A stretch of DNA of 28,484 bases from Terrimesophilobacter sp038243605 (GTDB taxonomy: Bacteria; Actinomycetota; Actinomycetes; Actinomycetales; Microbacteriaceae). The position numbers and the translations under genes are program-made. Shown here in pieces: positions 7,731-15,506 of the stretch. Position 1 is the stretch's first letter. Each line of letters opens with the position of its first letter. The notes beneath the pieces are model-generated. The model worked only from the letters and a program-made list of their open reading frames with translations. It searched no databases and was not told the origin of the DNA. The stretch is taken from contig JBBSQX010000025.1 in NCBI GenBank assembly GCA_038243605.1, positions 1-28,484 on the forward strand. Direction: 5' to 3'.

Positions 7731-8534
7731 ATGGTTGAAATGTCGGGGGATGTGGCTGTCGTCATTGAGGACGATGAGACGATTCGCGAGCTGATCACGG
7801 CCATCCTTGAAAAGATCGGGCTTGAGGTCATCGCGGCCAGCAATGCGGCCGACGGGATAGAGTCCATCCGCGAGCGGCAGCCGGCGATCGTGACTCTCGA
7901 TATCAACCTTCCTGGAATCGACGGGTTCGAGGCAGTTCAGAGAATCAGAGCCATCAGTCAGGCTTACGTTGTCATGATCACGGCGCGTGACGAGGAGATC
8001 GATACCCTTCAGGGACTCGGCGCAGGAGCGGATGACTACGTAGTCAAACCATTTCGCCCACGTGAGCTACGGGCAAGAGTCGAGGCGATGCTCCGACGAC
8101 CGCGCGTGCCGTCAGGAACACCCCCCGACACGTTGGCTAGTTCTGCGGCACAGAACCCCCATAACAAAGAGAGCCAACACTGGCTGACCCACAACGGCCT
8201 GCGCCTGGAGCCGGAGAGCCGGCTCGTGGAACTCGACGGAAATGGCATTGACCTGACCCAAAGCGAATTCAATCTGCTCTGCGGGTTTATGGAATCCGGA
8301 CGAAGAGTACTAGACAAGTCGGATCTCGCGCTTCTGCTTCGCAATCGCGGGTACATCACGAACGACTTCGTCAGCGACGCGGATCGACGTAGCGTCGAGG
8401 TCCACGTTTCCAACCTTCGCAGAAAACTTGATGAACGCTCAGCAAATCCTCGAATCATCGAAACGGTCCGCGGAATCGGCTATCGACTCACAGCATCCGT
8501 CGACACATCGACACGGGATCGAGCCACGAGCTGA
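7731..8534 (+). CDS. OmpR/PhoB-type response regulator
   Basis: A 267-residue protein. The receiver domain (about 8-122) is complete: acidic pocket E13-D14-D15, phospho-acceptor D57 in TLDINLPGIDG, T84 in MITARD and K106 in VKPFRP. A 45-residue polar linker leads to a winged-helix DNA-binding domain (about 165-258; LTQSEFNLLCGFMESGRRVL, then RSVEVHVSNLRRKL and IETVRGIGYRLT). It begins 21 bp after the HAD phosphatase, so it can be read on the afsA transcript. A TACACT hexamer 6 nt before the ATG and no Shine-Dalgarno sequence suggest an additional leaderless start; ATG 7740 is an alternative. The partner is probably the histidine kinase 356 bp downstream. Confidence 0.95.
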   Translation: MVEMSGDVAVVIEDDETIRELITAILEKIGLEVIAASNAADGIESIRERQPAIVTLDINLPGIDGFEAVQRIRAISQAYVVMITARDEEIDTLQGLGAGADDYVVKPFRPRELRARVEAMLRRPRVPSGTPPDTLASSAAQNPHNKESQHWLTHNGLRLEPESRLVELDGNGIDLTQSEFNLLCGFMESGRRVLDKSDLALLLRNRGYITNDFVSDADRRSVEVHVSNLRRKLDERSANPRIIETVRGIGYRLTASVDTSTRDRATS

Positions 8535-8590
8535 CTCTCACTTCGTTGTAGAGAGCAACTCGCCAAACGGACTACCGGTACTATAAAAAA

Positions 8591-8671
8591 TGGGCGTGTT
8601 TCTGTTCGGGTCAGGAACGCACCCCATTAAGGGGATGGGGGTGTCCCCTCTCGGGTGAGGGGCACCCCATC
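8591..8671 (+). terminator. Two consecutive stem-loops with TCGGGT loops between regulator and kinase genes
   Basis: The first stem (8591-8604 with 8612-8626) is imperfect, with a TTCGGGT loop. The second (8634-8650 with 8657-8671) is a long GC stem with two small bulges and a TCGGGT loop. CCCC at 8622-8625 could instead pair with GGGG at 8631-8634, so the folds compete. No T-run follows. It may terminate the afsA-operon transcript, act as an attenuator, or be a repeated palindromic element. Confidence 0.45.
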
Positions 8672-8761
8672 TATCCCAGAGCATTCGCCTTCGGGTAAAT
8701 CGACGGTAGCTCCGGGCGCGATTCACTAAATCAAACCGCACCACGATCTTGTACCCTCATC

Positions 8762-8813
8762 CGCAGATAACTCGCAGTTAAACCGCAGTTTCCGGTGAAG
8801 TTCCCCTTAAGAT
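8762..8813 (+). promoter_or_regulatory. Histidine kinase promoter with three 11-bp-period direct repeats
   Basis: CGCAGATAACT, CGCAGTTAAAC and CGCAGTTTCCG start at 8762, 8773 and 8784, exactly 11 bp apart. The third repeat contains a -35-like GCAGTT (8785-8790); a 17-bp spacer leads to a good -10 (TAAGAT, 8808-8813). Direct repeats one helical turn apart next to the -35 region are the classic geometry of OmpR/PhoB-type activator sites, so the neighbouring response regulator is the prime candidate. Confidence 0.6.
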
Positions 8814-8890
8814 TGGCATGCGAGTTCACGCAGAAACGATTCCCGTCACCACAACGTTGTTGCGGGGCTTCTCAAGCAAAGGAGTTGAAG

Positions 8891-10342
8891 ATGCCTGAAG
8901 CGTCTAAGGGCGATGCTGGCGACGGCGAGGCAAACGGCACGGCATCAACGGTCCACCAGAATCTCGCACAACCCACGGTCGCAGTGGCAACGTCGTCAGA
9001 GGCGGAGGCCGTACGCGCTTCGCTCAACGAGCTCGGCGTCACTGCAGAAGTCAGGATCACCACGCACGCCAGCTCCCTGGGTGAGGGTGCGATCCTGGTG
9101 GTTGGCACACTCGTCGACATTCTCAACACCGAGGATCTGAGCCCGCCGTCGCGAGACTTCCTCACTGGGGCGTTCACACGCGAAGAACTTGCGCTTCGGC
9201 TCAGGGTCCTTACGGATCGCTCGAACAAGGCCAACCAACAACTCGCGGAAACGAATGACTTGGCAATTATCGTCCGCTCCATTGCTGACGCAGTCCGTGT
9301 CGCCATTTTGTTCTATGACGCTGCCGACCGCCCTCGGCTGCGCAACAAAATGGTCGAGGAAGTCTTGGCGCTTACCGGTCACGACCCCGAGACTGGGGCG
9401 AGCTCTCATGTGTATTCGCCAGACAGGCGCACGCCGGTCAAACAGGGCAAAGACATCGTGTCCGAGACTCTCAAGGGAGACGCACGTGGAGTCATCTACT
9501 GGGTGGGGGACCCCGATCACGACAAGCAACGCGCGGTCATCACAGAAGCACTTCGAATCAAGCGCCCCGACGGCTCTCCCCTCGGCTCCGCAATCCTCAG
9601 CTACGACATCACGGACCTCGCAAATGCGATCGAGGCGCGCGAAGACTATTTGACGAGCGTTTCGCACGAGTTACGCACACCGTTGACCGCCATTGTCGGT
9701 TATCTGGACCTCATTGCGGAAAGCTACGATGTCGAGGAGCTAGGTTTCCAAAGAGAATTCGAGATCATCCAGCGAAATCTCGACCAATTGACCTCTCTTG
9801 TCAATGAGCTTTCGATCGCGGGCGGCCGCGAGCAGAATTTGCGGATTGAACCTGTCAATTTGGGAAACCTAGTCGCGCAGTCCGTGAACGCCCTCCAGCC
9901 CTTGGTTGACGCGTCTGAGCAGAGCACCCATCTTGAGCTTCCGGCCTCCTCACTTATCGGGCTCGTCGACGCCACCCGCGTCCGGCAAATTCTGGACAAC
10001 CTCGTCTCAAACGCGGTCAAATACACGCCACTCCACGGTCAGATCGACGTCTCGCTCGTTCGAGATGGTGATGACGCAGTAGTCCGGGTCACTAACACCG
10101 GGCCAGGTTTGACTGAGAGCGACCAGGAGCGGATTTTCGACCGCTTCTTTCGATCGCAGGACGCGCGCGAGGCGGGATCTCGAGGGGTCGGGATCGGGCT
10201 TACGATCGCAAAGACACTCGTCGAGGCGCACGGCGGCTCTATCGAGGTGGACAGCAAACGCCACGAGCACACGACGTTCACGGTCAAACTGCCACTGCGG
10301 CGAGAAGGAGTACCGCTGTCGAGTCTGCCCGAGGAGCCCTGA
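8891..10342 (+). CDS. Soluble PAS-type sensor histidine kinase
   Basis: A 483-residue kinase with no membrane segment. Residues about 25-105 resemble a degenerate receiver-like fold (PTVAVATSSEAEAVRASLNE, then GAILVVGTLVDI). Residues about 120-245 look PAS-like, ending GSAILSYDITDL. The HisKA helix has H259 (SVSHELRTPLTAIVGYLDLI), and HATPase_c carries the N box (DNLVSNAVKYTP), the G1 box (NTGPGL) and the G2 box (GVGIGL). The ATG at 8891 has AAAGGAG 6 nt upstream; an open frame extends to 8795 but overlaps the predicted promoter. Without membrane helices it must sense something in the cytoplasm or a freely diffusing molecule, which would suit a membrane-permeable butyrolactone. It is paired with the OmpR-type regulator by position only. 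Confidence 0.93.
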   Translation: MPEASKGDAGDGEANGTASTVHQNLAQPTVAVATSSEAEAVRASLNELGVTAEVRITTHASSLGEGAILVVGTLVDILNTEDLSPPSRDFLTGAFTREELALRLRVLTDRSNKANQQLAETNDLAIIVRSIADAVRVAILFYDAADRPRLRNKMVEEVLALTGHDPETGASSHVYSPDRRTPVKQGKDIVSETLKGDARGVIYWVGDPDHDKQRAVITEALRIKRPDGSPLGSAILSYDITDLANAIEAREDYLTSVSHELRTPLTAIVGYLDLIAESYDVEELGFQREFEIIQRNLDQLTSLVNELSIAGGREQNLRIEPVNLGNLVAQSVNALQPLVDASEQSTHLELPASSLIGLVDATRVRQILDNLVSNAVKYTPLHGQIDVSLVRDGDDAVVRVTNTGPGLTESDQERIFDRFFRSQDAREAGSRGVGIGLTIAKTLVEAHGGSIEVDSKRHEHTTFTVKLPLRREGVPLSSLPEEP

Positions 10343-10711
10343 TGGTCATACAATTTATGGCAGTACGTCATTCGGCACACGACCGTACCTAGAGGTAATC
10401 AGGCAGGTCTGCGTAATCATCCGGCGGGCAACGGTACCCGTCGCCTTTTCGGCAGGAGTGAAGGCCAGAAATACGAAATGGTCGCGTTCCGCCGGGTGGT
10501 GTAGCTTCTGGTCAGCGTGCGGGGCAGTTGTTCTGGTTTCGGCAGCGATGAGGTCTGATTCCAGTGTTGGCGAAGTGTTCGCCATGAGCGCCTGCAGTAT
10601 TCTCCCCAAGGCCAAACCGGTGGCGATCAGAGAGCGAGTTGCTCCGCAGAAAAAATGGCGGGCGTTTGTGGCTTGATTCTGCAATGCGCAACCGCATCGA
10701 CGGCATGGGCG
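10343..10711. other. Intergenic stretch between the kinase and lipoprotein genes; no convincing gene
   Basis: Both strands have open frames of 70-110 codons here. The longest is minus 10355-10684, containing HPAERDHFVFLAFTPAEK. None has a clear ribosome binding site, recognisable domain or strong codon bias, so I do not call a gene. The kinase (plus strand) and lipoprotein (minus strand) converge on it, so it should hold their terminators, but I see no strong stem with a T-run. Confidence 0.4.
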
Positions 10712-11221
10712 TCAGGGCTGAATGACGCGCACCCACGCACGACCAGCATTCTCGGCGTTGATGAGGTTCACCTGCACCGGACCGCTATACGGAAGCTGGT
10801 AGTTGGTCTGCAAAGACGAAGGCTCGTCGCATATGAGGTCGCCCGCGACCAGCACGCGCTTGTCCTTGTCTGCAGTGACCACCTCGAAGGATGCGACATC
10901 GCCTTCGCACTGAGCCTCGACGGTGAACGGTCGATCCGCGGTCATCGCTGAGGGGCCCACGATTATGTCGCCGGAGGTAGACGAATTCTCGTACTTGAGA
11001 TAGATCGCTAGCTGAGTGGTGTCGGTGGTGTCCGGATAGTTGAACGCCGCGCCTCCGCTCGTCGACGGCAGCGGTGCAGATTCGGAAGGTGAAGGTGTGG
11101 GCATCGACGTCGCTGCGGGAGGCGCAGCAGGGGTGGTGTTCTGCGCCGCGCACGAGGTGGTTGCGAAAACGATAGTGATGACGGCAGCAGCAGGAAAAAG
11201 TAACGTACGTATCCGTCCCAT
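10712..11221 (-). CDS. Putative secreted lipoprotein of unknown function
   Basis: A 169-residue protein with a lipoprotein signal peptide: MGRIR, then the hydrophobic stretch LLFPAAAVITIVFA and an ATTSC lipobox with the lipidated Cys at 24. A Pro/Ser/Thr/Ala-rich low-complexity linker follows (about 27-55), typical of surface-tethered actinobacterial lipoproteins. The remaining 110 residues form a small, probably beta-rich domain with two Cys (AQCEGD and DLICDE) that could form a disulfide. I do not recognise the family. It stands alone, convergent with the kinase and separated from the reductase-exporter operon by about 190 bp. Membrane-anchored extracytoplasmic location is well supported; function is open. 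Confidence 0.8.
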   Translation of the reverse strand: MGRIRTLLFPAAAVITIVFATTSCAAQNTTPAAPPAATSMPTPSPSESAPLPSTSGGAAFNYPDTTDTTQLAIYLKYENSSTSGDIIVGPSAMTADRPFTVEAQCEGDVASFEVVTADKDKRVLVAGDLICDEPSSLQTNYQLPYSGPVQVNLINAENAGRAWVRVIQP

Positions 11222-11410
11222 TGCGGGACTCTACATGTGCGCCCTCAGAGTGAACCTCGCGTTCGCTGACAATTCGGTTAGCTGGAGGGTGGGGCATCTG
11301 GCGCCGATTGCGGCGAGCTCACCGCGTCAGCGTACAGCGGCACGCGCCCGGGTCGACTCACCATGAATTGTGCATGAGACGGAACTGCGGTTGGGAAGCA
11401 TGTGCATTGT

Positions 11411-12061
11411 CTATTCGCGCGGGGCTGTTTGAGCAACGGTGAAGTGCTGTTCGTGGCCGGGAGTTTCGATCTCGTCGACGACGGCGATAGCGAGGTCGGC
11501 GGTGGAGATTTGGGCGTTTCCGTTGTCGTCTGTGAGCATCATGGTGGTACCGCGTTGGTAACGGCCCGTTCGCGTTCCGGCACCGAACTGTGCCGGCGGG
11601 CTCAAATACGTCCATCCGGTGTACGGATGGCTTTCGCAGACCCAGAATTGGGCAAGGCTGGCGTGCGCGATGGCCGCCCACTCGGGGGGCGTGTAGGTGG
11701 GGTCATCCGCAATCAGGAGGTCCGGGTCGCGGGGCGAGCGCAGGGATGCTGCCCCGCCGATCACGATGACGCGTGTTCCGGTTGTGGCTGCGGCATCAAG
11801 GAAGCCGGCAGTCCAGGGCGCAATCTGGTGTTCGTCTCCTGCGGCAGGGCGCACGGCCAACACCGCCACGTCTGCCGCGCTCAGCACCGTCCCGAGGGTG
11901 TCTGGTGTGCTCAGGTCGATGATTCCCGCGGTGAGCCTCTCTTGGCGTGGGAAGTTGCCGAGTCTGCGAGACCACGCGGTGACGATGTGTTGGCGCGCAA
12001 GGGCTTCGGTGACGATCGCGCTGCCGGCCATGCCGGTGGCGCCGAATATGGAGATTCTCAT
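11411..12061 (-). CDS. NAD(P)-binding protein, NmrA/atypical SDR-like
   Basis: A 216-residue protein starting MRISIFGATGMAGSAIVTEA, the GxxGxxG Rossmann signature of atypical short-chain dehydrogenases and NAD(P)H-binding proteins (positions 7-13). WSRRLGN at about 30 is the expected strand-2 end for NADP(H) recognition. RVIVIGGAASL (about 99-109) matches strand 5 of the fold, and the C-terminus (ISTADLAIAVVDEIETPGHE) matches the common DLA-A--DE motif. Known relatives act as putative NADH-flavin reductases or redox sensors. Its ATG overlaps the TGA stop of the EamA exporter (ATGA). It is the second gene of a small operon divergent from a LysR regulator. A role linked to what the exporter removes, or to redox stress, is a guess. 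Confidence 0.85.
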   Translation of the reverse strand: MRISIFGATGMAGSAIVTEALARQHIVTAWSRRLGNFPRQERLTAGIIDLSTPDTLGTVLSAADVAVLAVRPAAGDEHQIAPWTAGFLDAAATTGTRVIVIGGAASLRSPRDPDLLIADDPTYTPPEWAAIAHASLAQFWVCESHPYTGWTYLSPPAQFGAGTRTGRYQRGTTMMLTDDNGNAQISTADLAIAVVDEIETPGHEQHFTVAQTAPRE

Positions 12062-12984
12062 GGGGTCGGTGTTCCTTTCTTGGTGCGTGGCGTGAGTTGG
12101 CCAGCCAGAAGCGCGGCCAGGGCAAGTGCGAACCCCGCAAGTTGAACAGGTGTCAGGGTCTCGTTGAGCAGGAGGGCGCCAAGGCTCGCGGCGACCAGCG
12201 GAGAAAGCAGTCCGAGCAGGGCGGTCGCGGTGACCGGCAAGCGACGGATGCCGGCGAACCAAACCGTGTAGGTGAGCAGGCCCCCAATCAGACCCAGCCA
12301 CAGGTAACCCGCGACGGCAGGTGTGTCGACCGCGCTGGGGACACCTTCAATGAGGAGGGTGGGGAGAATGAGGATCATGCCGCCAGCGGTGAGCTGCCAC
12401 CCGGCAAGGGCAAGCGCACCGACCCCTGGCGGCCTTCCCCATCTTTTGGTGAGAACAACGCCGAGCCCCATCGATACCGCGCCAGCGAGACCGGCGAGAA
12501 CACCGACGAGGTCAAGGCTCGCTCCGGGACCGAGCACGACTAGGCCGACGCCGATCACACCAACGACACCCCAGCCGACCCTCCAGCGGGAGAATTGTTC
12601 GCCGACGATTGTGACCGCCAAAAATGCCACGATTATTGGTTGGGTTGCGCCCAAGGTGGCGGCAACCCCGCCCGGGAGCCGCTCGGCGGTGAGGAATAGA
12701 AGCGGGAAGAACACACCAATGTTCAACGTGCCCAGCACCGCGATTTTCCACCACCAGGCGCCGTGGGGCAGGGCACGGGAGAGCAGAAGCGCTAGCAGCC
12801 CGGCGGGCAAGGCACGCATCAATCCGGCAAACATTGGATGCCCGATTGGCAGCAGTTCCGTCGTCACAATGTAGGTTGTACCCCACACCACCGGAGCTAG
12901 AGCGGTCAATGCCGTCAAGCCTGCCCGCCGGGAGACGGTCGAAGCCCCCGGTGCCGGCGTGATCGGTGTCTGCGTGGTGGCCAT
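12058..12984 (-). CDS. EamA/DMT-family transporter
   Basis: A 308-residue membrane protein with about ten predicted TM helices arranged as two EamA repeats. The first has APVVWGTTYIVTTELLPIG and RALPAGLLALLLSRALP; the second has LAGLAGAVSMGLGVVLTKRW and ends PLVAASLGALLLNETLTPVQ, the family's PVxAxLxGxLxLxExLTPxQ signature. The N-terminus (about 25 residues) is polar and the C-terminus basic (TPRTKKG). DMT members of this type (YdcZ/RhaT/EamA) export amino acids or metabolites; the substrate is not predictable here. It begins the operon and is transcribed divergently from a LysR-type gene 79 bp away, which probably regulates it. Confidence 0.92.
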   Translation of the reverse strand: MATTQTPITPAPGASTVSRRAGLTALTALAPVVWGTTYIVTTELLPIGHPMFAGLMRALPAGLLALLLSRALPHGAWWWKIAVLGTLNIGVFFPLLFLTAERLPGGVAATLGATQPIIVAFLAVTIVGEQFSRWRVGWGVVGVIGVGLVVLGPGASLDLVGVLAGLAGAVSMGLGVVLTKRWGRPPGVGALALAGWQLTAGGMILILPTLLIEGVPSAVDTPAVAGYLWLGLIGGLLTYTVWFAGIRRLPVTATALLGLLSPLVAASLGALLLNETLTPVQLAGFALALAALLAGQLTPRTKKGTPTP

Positions 12985-13002
12985 AATTCCATGATGTGGG
13001 GC

Positions 13003-13018
13003 GACTCATCAATGAGTC
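13003..13018. promoter_or_regulatory. Perfect palindrome upstream of the EamA gene
   Basis: GACTCAT-CA-ATGAGTC is a perfect inverted repeat with 7-bp arms, 19 bp upstream of the exporter start. It is positioned to overlap that gene's promoter and differs in sequence from the palindrome at the lysR start, so two different proteins may act in the 79-bp region. Confidence 0.5.
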
Positions 13019-13034
13019 CAACACATACTTGTCA

Positions 13035-13075
13035 TTGCAACTATCTATGAGCATGATAGATACATGGAGTTGCAA
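13035..13075. promoter_or_regulatory. Nested palindromes at the start of the lysR gene
   Basis: The inner arms TATCTAT (13042-13048) and ATAGATA (13056-13062) have a 7-bp spacer, within a T-N11-A-type LysR box. The outer arms TTGCAACT (13035-13042) and AGTTGCAA (13068-13075) extend into the first codons. A promoter TTGTCA (13029-13034), 17 bp, CATGAT (13052-13057) would start RNA at about the ATG at 13064, so protein bound here would control both directions. Confidence 0.55.
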
Positions 13076-13936
13076 CAACTGCGTTACGTAGTCGCGTTAG
13101 CCGAGGAGGCCAGTTTCACCCGAGCCGCCGCCCGCAACTTCGTCGTGCAGTCTGCCCTCAGCCACCAAATCAAAGCACTTGAAACCGAATTGGGTGTCAC
13201 CCTCTTCGCGCGGACCAGTCGCCGTGTTGCCCTCACAGCGGCTGGTGAAGCGTTCCTGCCCGGCGCCAGAGCGAGTCTGGCCGCCGCAGAACGAGCCGCG
13301 GCCGATGCTGCTGCCGCCTCCGGACGCATTCAGGGAAGACTCACGTTAGGGGTCATCCCGACAGTGACGGCCATCGACGTGCCCGCGATCCTCGAACGCT
13401 ACCGCTGCGCGTACCCAGACGTGCGCATCGCACTCCGTGTTGCCGGCAGCGACGAATTGGAACTATCGATCGCCCAAGGTGACGTCGACGTGGGCGTGCT
13501 CGGGCTGCCCGAAACCCGACAACCCCGTGGGGTCGCCTGGAGGGCGCTGGTCACCGACCAGCATGTTGCAATCGTCAACACGCAGCATCCGCTCGCAACG
13601 CAATCCGAGGTGCAACTAAGCGACCTCGCCAATGAGGTTTTCGCCGACTTTCCCGCCGGGACTCCCGGGCGCATCCAAAGCGATCTCGCCTTCGCCGCCG
13701 CCGGGATCCACCGCGACATCCCGTTCGAAGCCATGACACCCGACATTCTCATTGGCTTGATTAGACAGAACCTCGCCATCATGCTCCTACCTTCTAGATA
13801 CGCACCAGTCGACCCCAACCTGGCCACAATTCCCATCACGGACGGGCCAACCCGCAGCGAATACCTCGCCTGGAGTGACTTCAACCCCAGCCCCGCCGCA
13901 CACGCTTTTCTCACCACAATTCAGTTGGGTAGTTGA
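13064..13936 (+). CDS. LysR-family transcriptional regulator
   Basis: A 290-residue protein. The winged HTH is at residues 1-60 (MELQQLRYVVALAEEASFTR, then QSALSHQIKALETELGVTLF and RTSRRVALTAAG). The periplasmic-binding-like effector domain spans about 90-290, beginning GRIQGRLTLGVIPTV and containing the family's DVDVGVLGLP segment. The effector is unknown. It is divergent from the EamA exporter operon with 79 bp between starts; LysR proteins most often control a divergent neighbour together with themselves. The ATG has no Shine-Dalgarno sequence and sits about 6 nt after a -10-like CATGAT, so the transcript is probably leaderless. Confidence 0.93.
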   Translation: MELQQLRYVVALAEEASFTRAAARNFVVQSALSHQIKALETELGVTLFARTSRRVALTAAGEAFLPGARASLAAAERAAADAAAASGRIQGRLTLGVIPTVTAIDVPAILERYRCAYPDVRIALRVAGSDELELSIAQGDVDVGVLGLPETRQPRGVAWRALVTDQHVAIVNTQHPLATQSEVQLSDLANEVFADFPAGTPGRIQSDLAFAAAGIHRDIPFEAMTPDILIGLIRQNLAIMLLPSRYAPVDPNLATIPITDGPTRSEYLAWSDFNPSPAAHAFLTTIQLGS

Positions 13937-14081
13937 TTTCGGCCAAACAGACCCCACGGCGACGCCACTCGGATGGTCTACTTCACCAACGGGTCGAGGG
14001 GTGAGACGTTAGGCAGTGGCAACACCGCGCAACCACTGGGAGACTGATGTGTGTGGTCGCGTTTAGTGGAACGATTGTGCT

Positions 14082-14540
14082 GTGACTGAGACACCGAAGG
14101 CCCCGTGGTCGAACCCAGAACCGTTGATCCACAAGGCCATCGCGACGTGGGCTGCGGCATGCGCTGAGCGCGCGCTCCCCATATTCGAAGAACGACGGCC
14201 CGGGGATGATCGACCGCGAGCCGCGATCGAGTCATTGCGAGCGTGGCAGCGCGACGAGATCCCGATGACCGACTGTCGAACGGCCGCTTTCGCGGCTCAC
14301 GCGGCCGCGCGCGACGCATCCGAAGCCGGAGCATCTGACGCCGTCGCGGCAGCACGTGCTGCCGGACAGGCCGCAGCCGTTGCGCACATGTTCGACCACT
14401 CGCCCCACGCCGCCACCTACGCCGCGAAAGCGATCGCACTCCATGGCGCCGGAGAGGCTGACCGCAAAGCTGAGCGCGCGTGGCAGTGGGAGAACCTGGC
14501 GCCTGAACTGCGCACCATCGGTTTCCCGAAGGGTCTGTAG
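14082..14540 (+). CDS. Imm5-like putative immunity protein
   Basis: A 152-residue, Ala-rich, mostly helical protein. The pattern ATWAAACAERALPIFEE, then RPRAAIESLRAWQRDEIPMT and a later run of AAHAAARDA and AARAAGQAAAVAHMF, matches what I recall of the Imm_5 family and related 'putative immunity proteins' (W-A-CAERVLPLFE...DDRPR-AIEA-RAW). The family is predicted to neutralise a cognate polymorphic toxin. No toxin gene is seen nearby, so it would be an orphan immunity gene, protecting against non-self toxins or left from a lost cassette. The start is GTG 14082, directly before the conserved region, with no Shine-Dalgarno sequence. It stands between LysR and the RCC1-repeat gene with 145-169 bp on either side. 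Confidence 0.7.
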   Translation: MTETPKAPWSNPEPLIHKAIATWAAACAERALPIFEERRPGDDRPRAAIESLRAWQRDEIPMTDCRTAAFAAHAAARDASEAGASDAVAAARAAGQAAAVAHMFDHSPHAATYAAKAIALHGAGEADRKAERAWQWENLAPELRTIGFPKGL

Positions 14541-14709
14541 TTCTTTATCAACTGACCCCGGGCGCTAACCCGGCGAGGTCAACGGTTCTCGGCGACCGCA
14601 GCTACGAGCGCTAGCAACGCCCGAGAAATATTCGGCCGCACATCTTCATCGTGCTCCACGCCGCCCAGGCACTAACGCATTGCAGCACAACACCTGAGAC
14701 GATTTACAG

Positions 14710-15506
14710 ATGACGTTGCATTTCATCCCCGTTCGCATCGCAGCGGGTCGTCGTCACTCCGTGGGCGTGACCGCGGATGGGCTGGTTCTTACCGCGGGCC
14801 GCCCCGACACGGAAGGGAGCCGCGTCGCCGGGTGGGATCGCGTCATCTCCGTGGCGGCCGGAAACGTGCACACTGCCTCCAACACCGGGCGATCGCACAC
14901 CGTGGGGTTACGTGAGGACGGCACTGTTCTCGCGACCGGATGGAATAACGAAGGGCAGTGCGACGTCGGCGACTGGACCAACGTTGTAGCAATCGCCGCC
15001 GGTTGGCGAAGGACCATCGCGATAACGACATCCGGTACAGCACTCGCGGCGGGTCGACGCAATGAGGGCGCCTGCGATGTGGACGAGTGGAACGAGCTGG
15101 TGGCCGTCGCGGCAGGAGATTGGCACACTATCGGGCTTCGAGCAGACGGTGCAGCTGTCGCGGCAGGAAACAACCGCAAAGGCCAGTGCGATGTGAGCGG
15201 ATGGCATGACCTGCGCGGGGTCGCGGCCGGATATCTGCACACGCTCGCTGTCACCGAAGGCGGGCACGTAGTCGCCGCGGGCGACCGAGCGTCAGGAGTC
15301 GATGAGGTAGCCACCTGGCGCGATGTCATTGCTGTGGCAGCGGGCAGTGCAATGTCGAGTCATGGCGTGATGTCGTCGCCGTTGCGGCTGGCTCCACGCA
15401 CACACTTGGTCTTCGCGCCGATGGCTCCGTGGCTGCCGCCGGCAACAACGATAACGGGCAGTGCGACACGGCTGGGTGGCATCTCGCAGCTAGCGGTACT
15501 TGCTAG
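14710..15506 (+). pseudogene. RCC1/ATS1-type repeat protein, frameshifted in its C-terminal repeats
   Basis: The gene encodes tandem units of about 38 residues with the pattern VAAGxxHTxGLRxDGTVxAAGxNxxGQCDVxxWxxV, the bacterial RCC1/ATS1 repeat that builds a beta-propeller. At least five units are readable from the ATG at 14710 to about 15345. There the frame ends in unrelated residues, but another frame continues perfectly: GQCNVESWRDVVAVAAGSTH, then TLGLRADGSVAAAGNNDNGQ and a stop at 15504-15506. The join (gtggcagcgggcagtgcaat at about 15335) is what a deletion between two repeat copies would leave: most of one unit is missing and the frame is shifted. If the original frame were read on, the protein would run to 15567 with a non-repeat tail. 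Role unknown; binding or scaffolding is typical for propellers. Confidence 0.7.

Noticed and set aside
10355..10684. 109-codon minus-strand frame after the kinase gene
   Set aside because: No domain, no ribosome binding site and competing frames on the other strand; codon bias is not decisive.
11411..12061. NAD(P)-binding protein as the BprA-type reductase of the lactone pathway
   Set aside because: It belongs to a separate operon with an EamA exporter under a divergent LysR gene, and its sequence is of the NmrA/atypical SDR kind; no specific link to the AfsA locus is visible.
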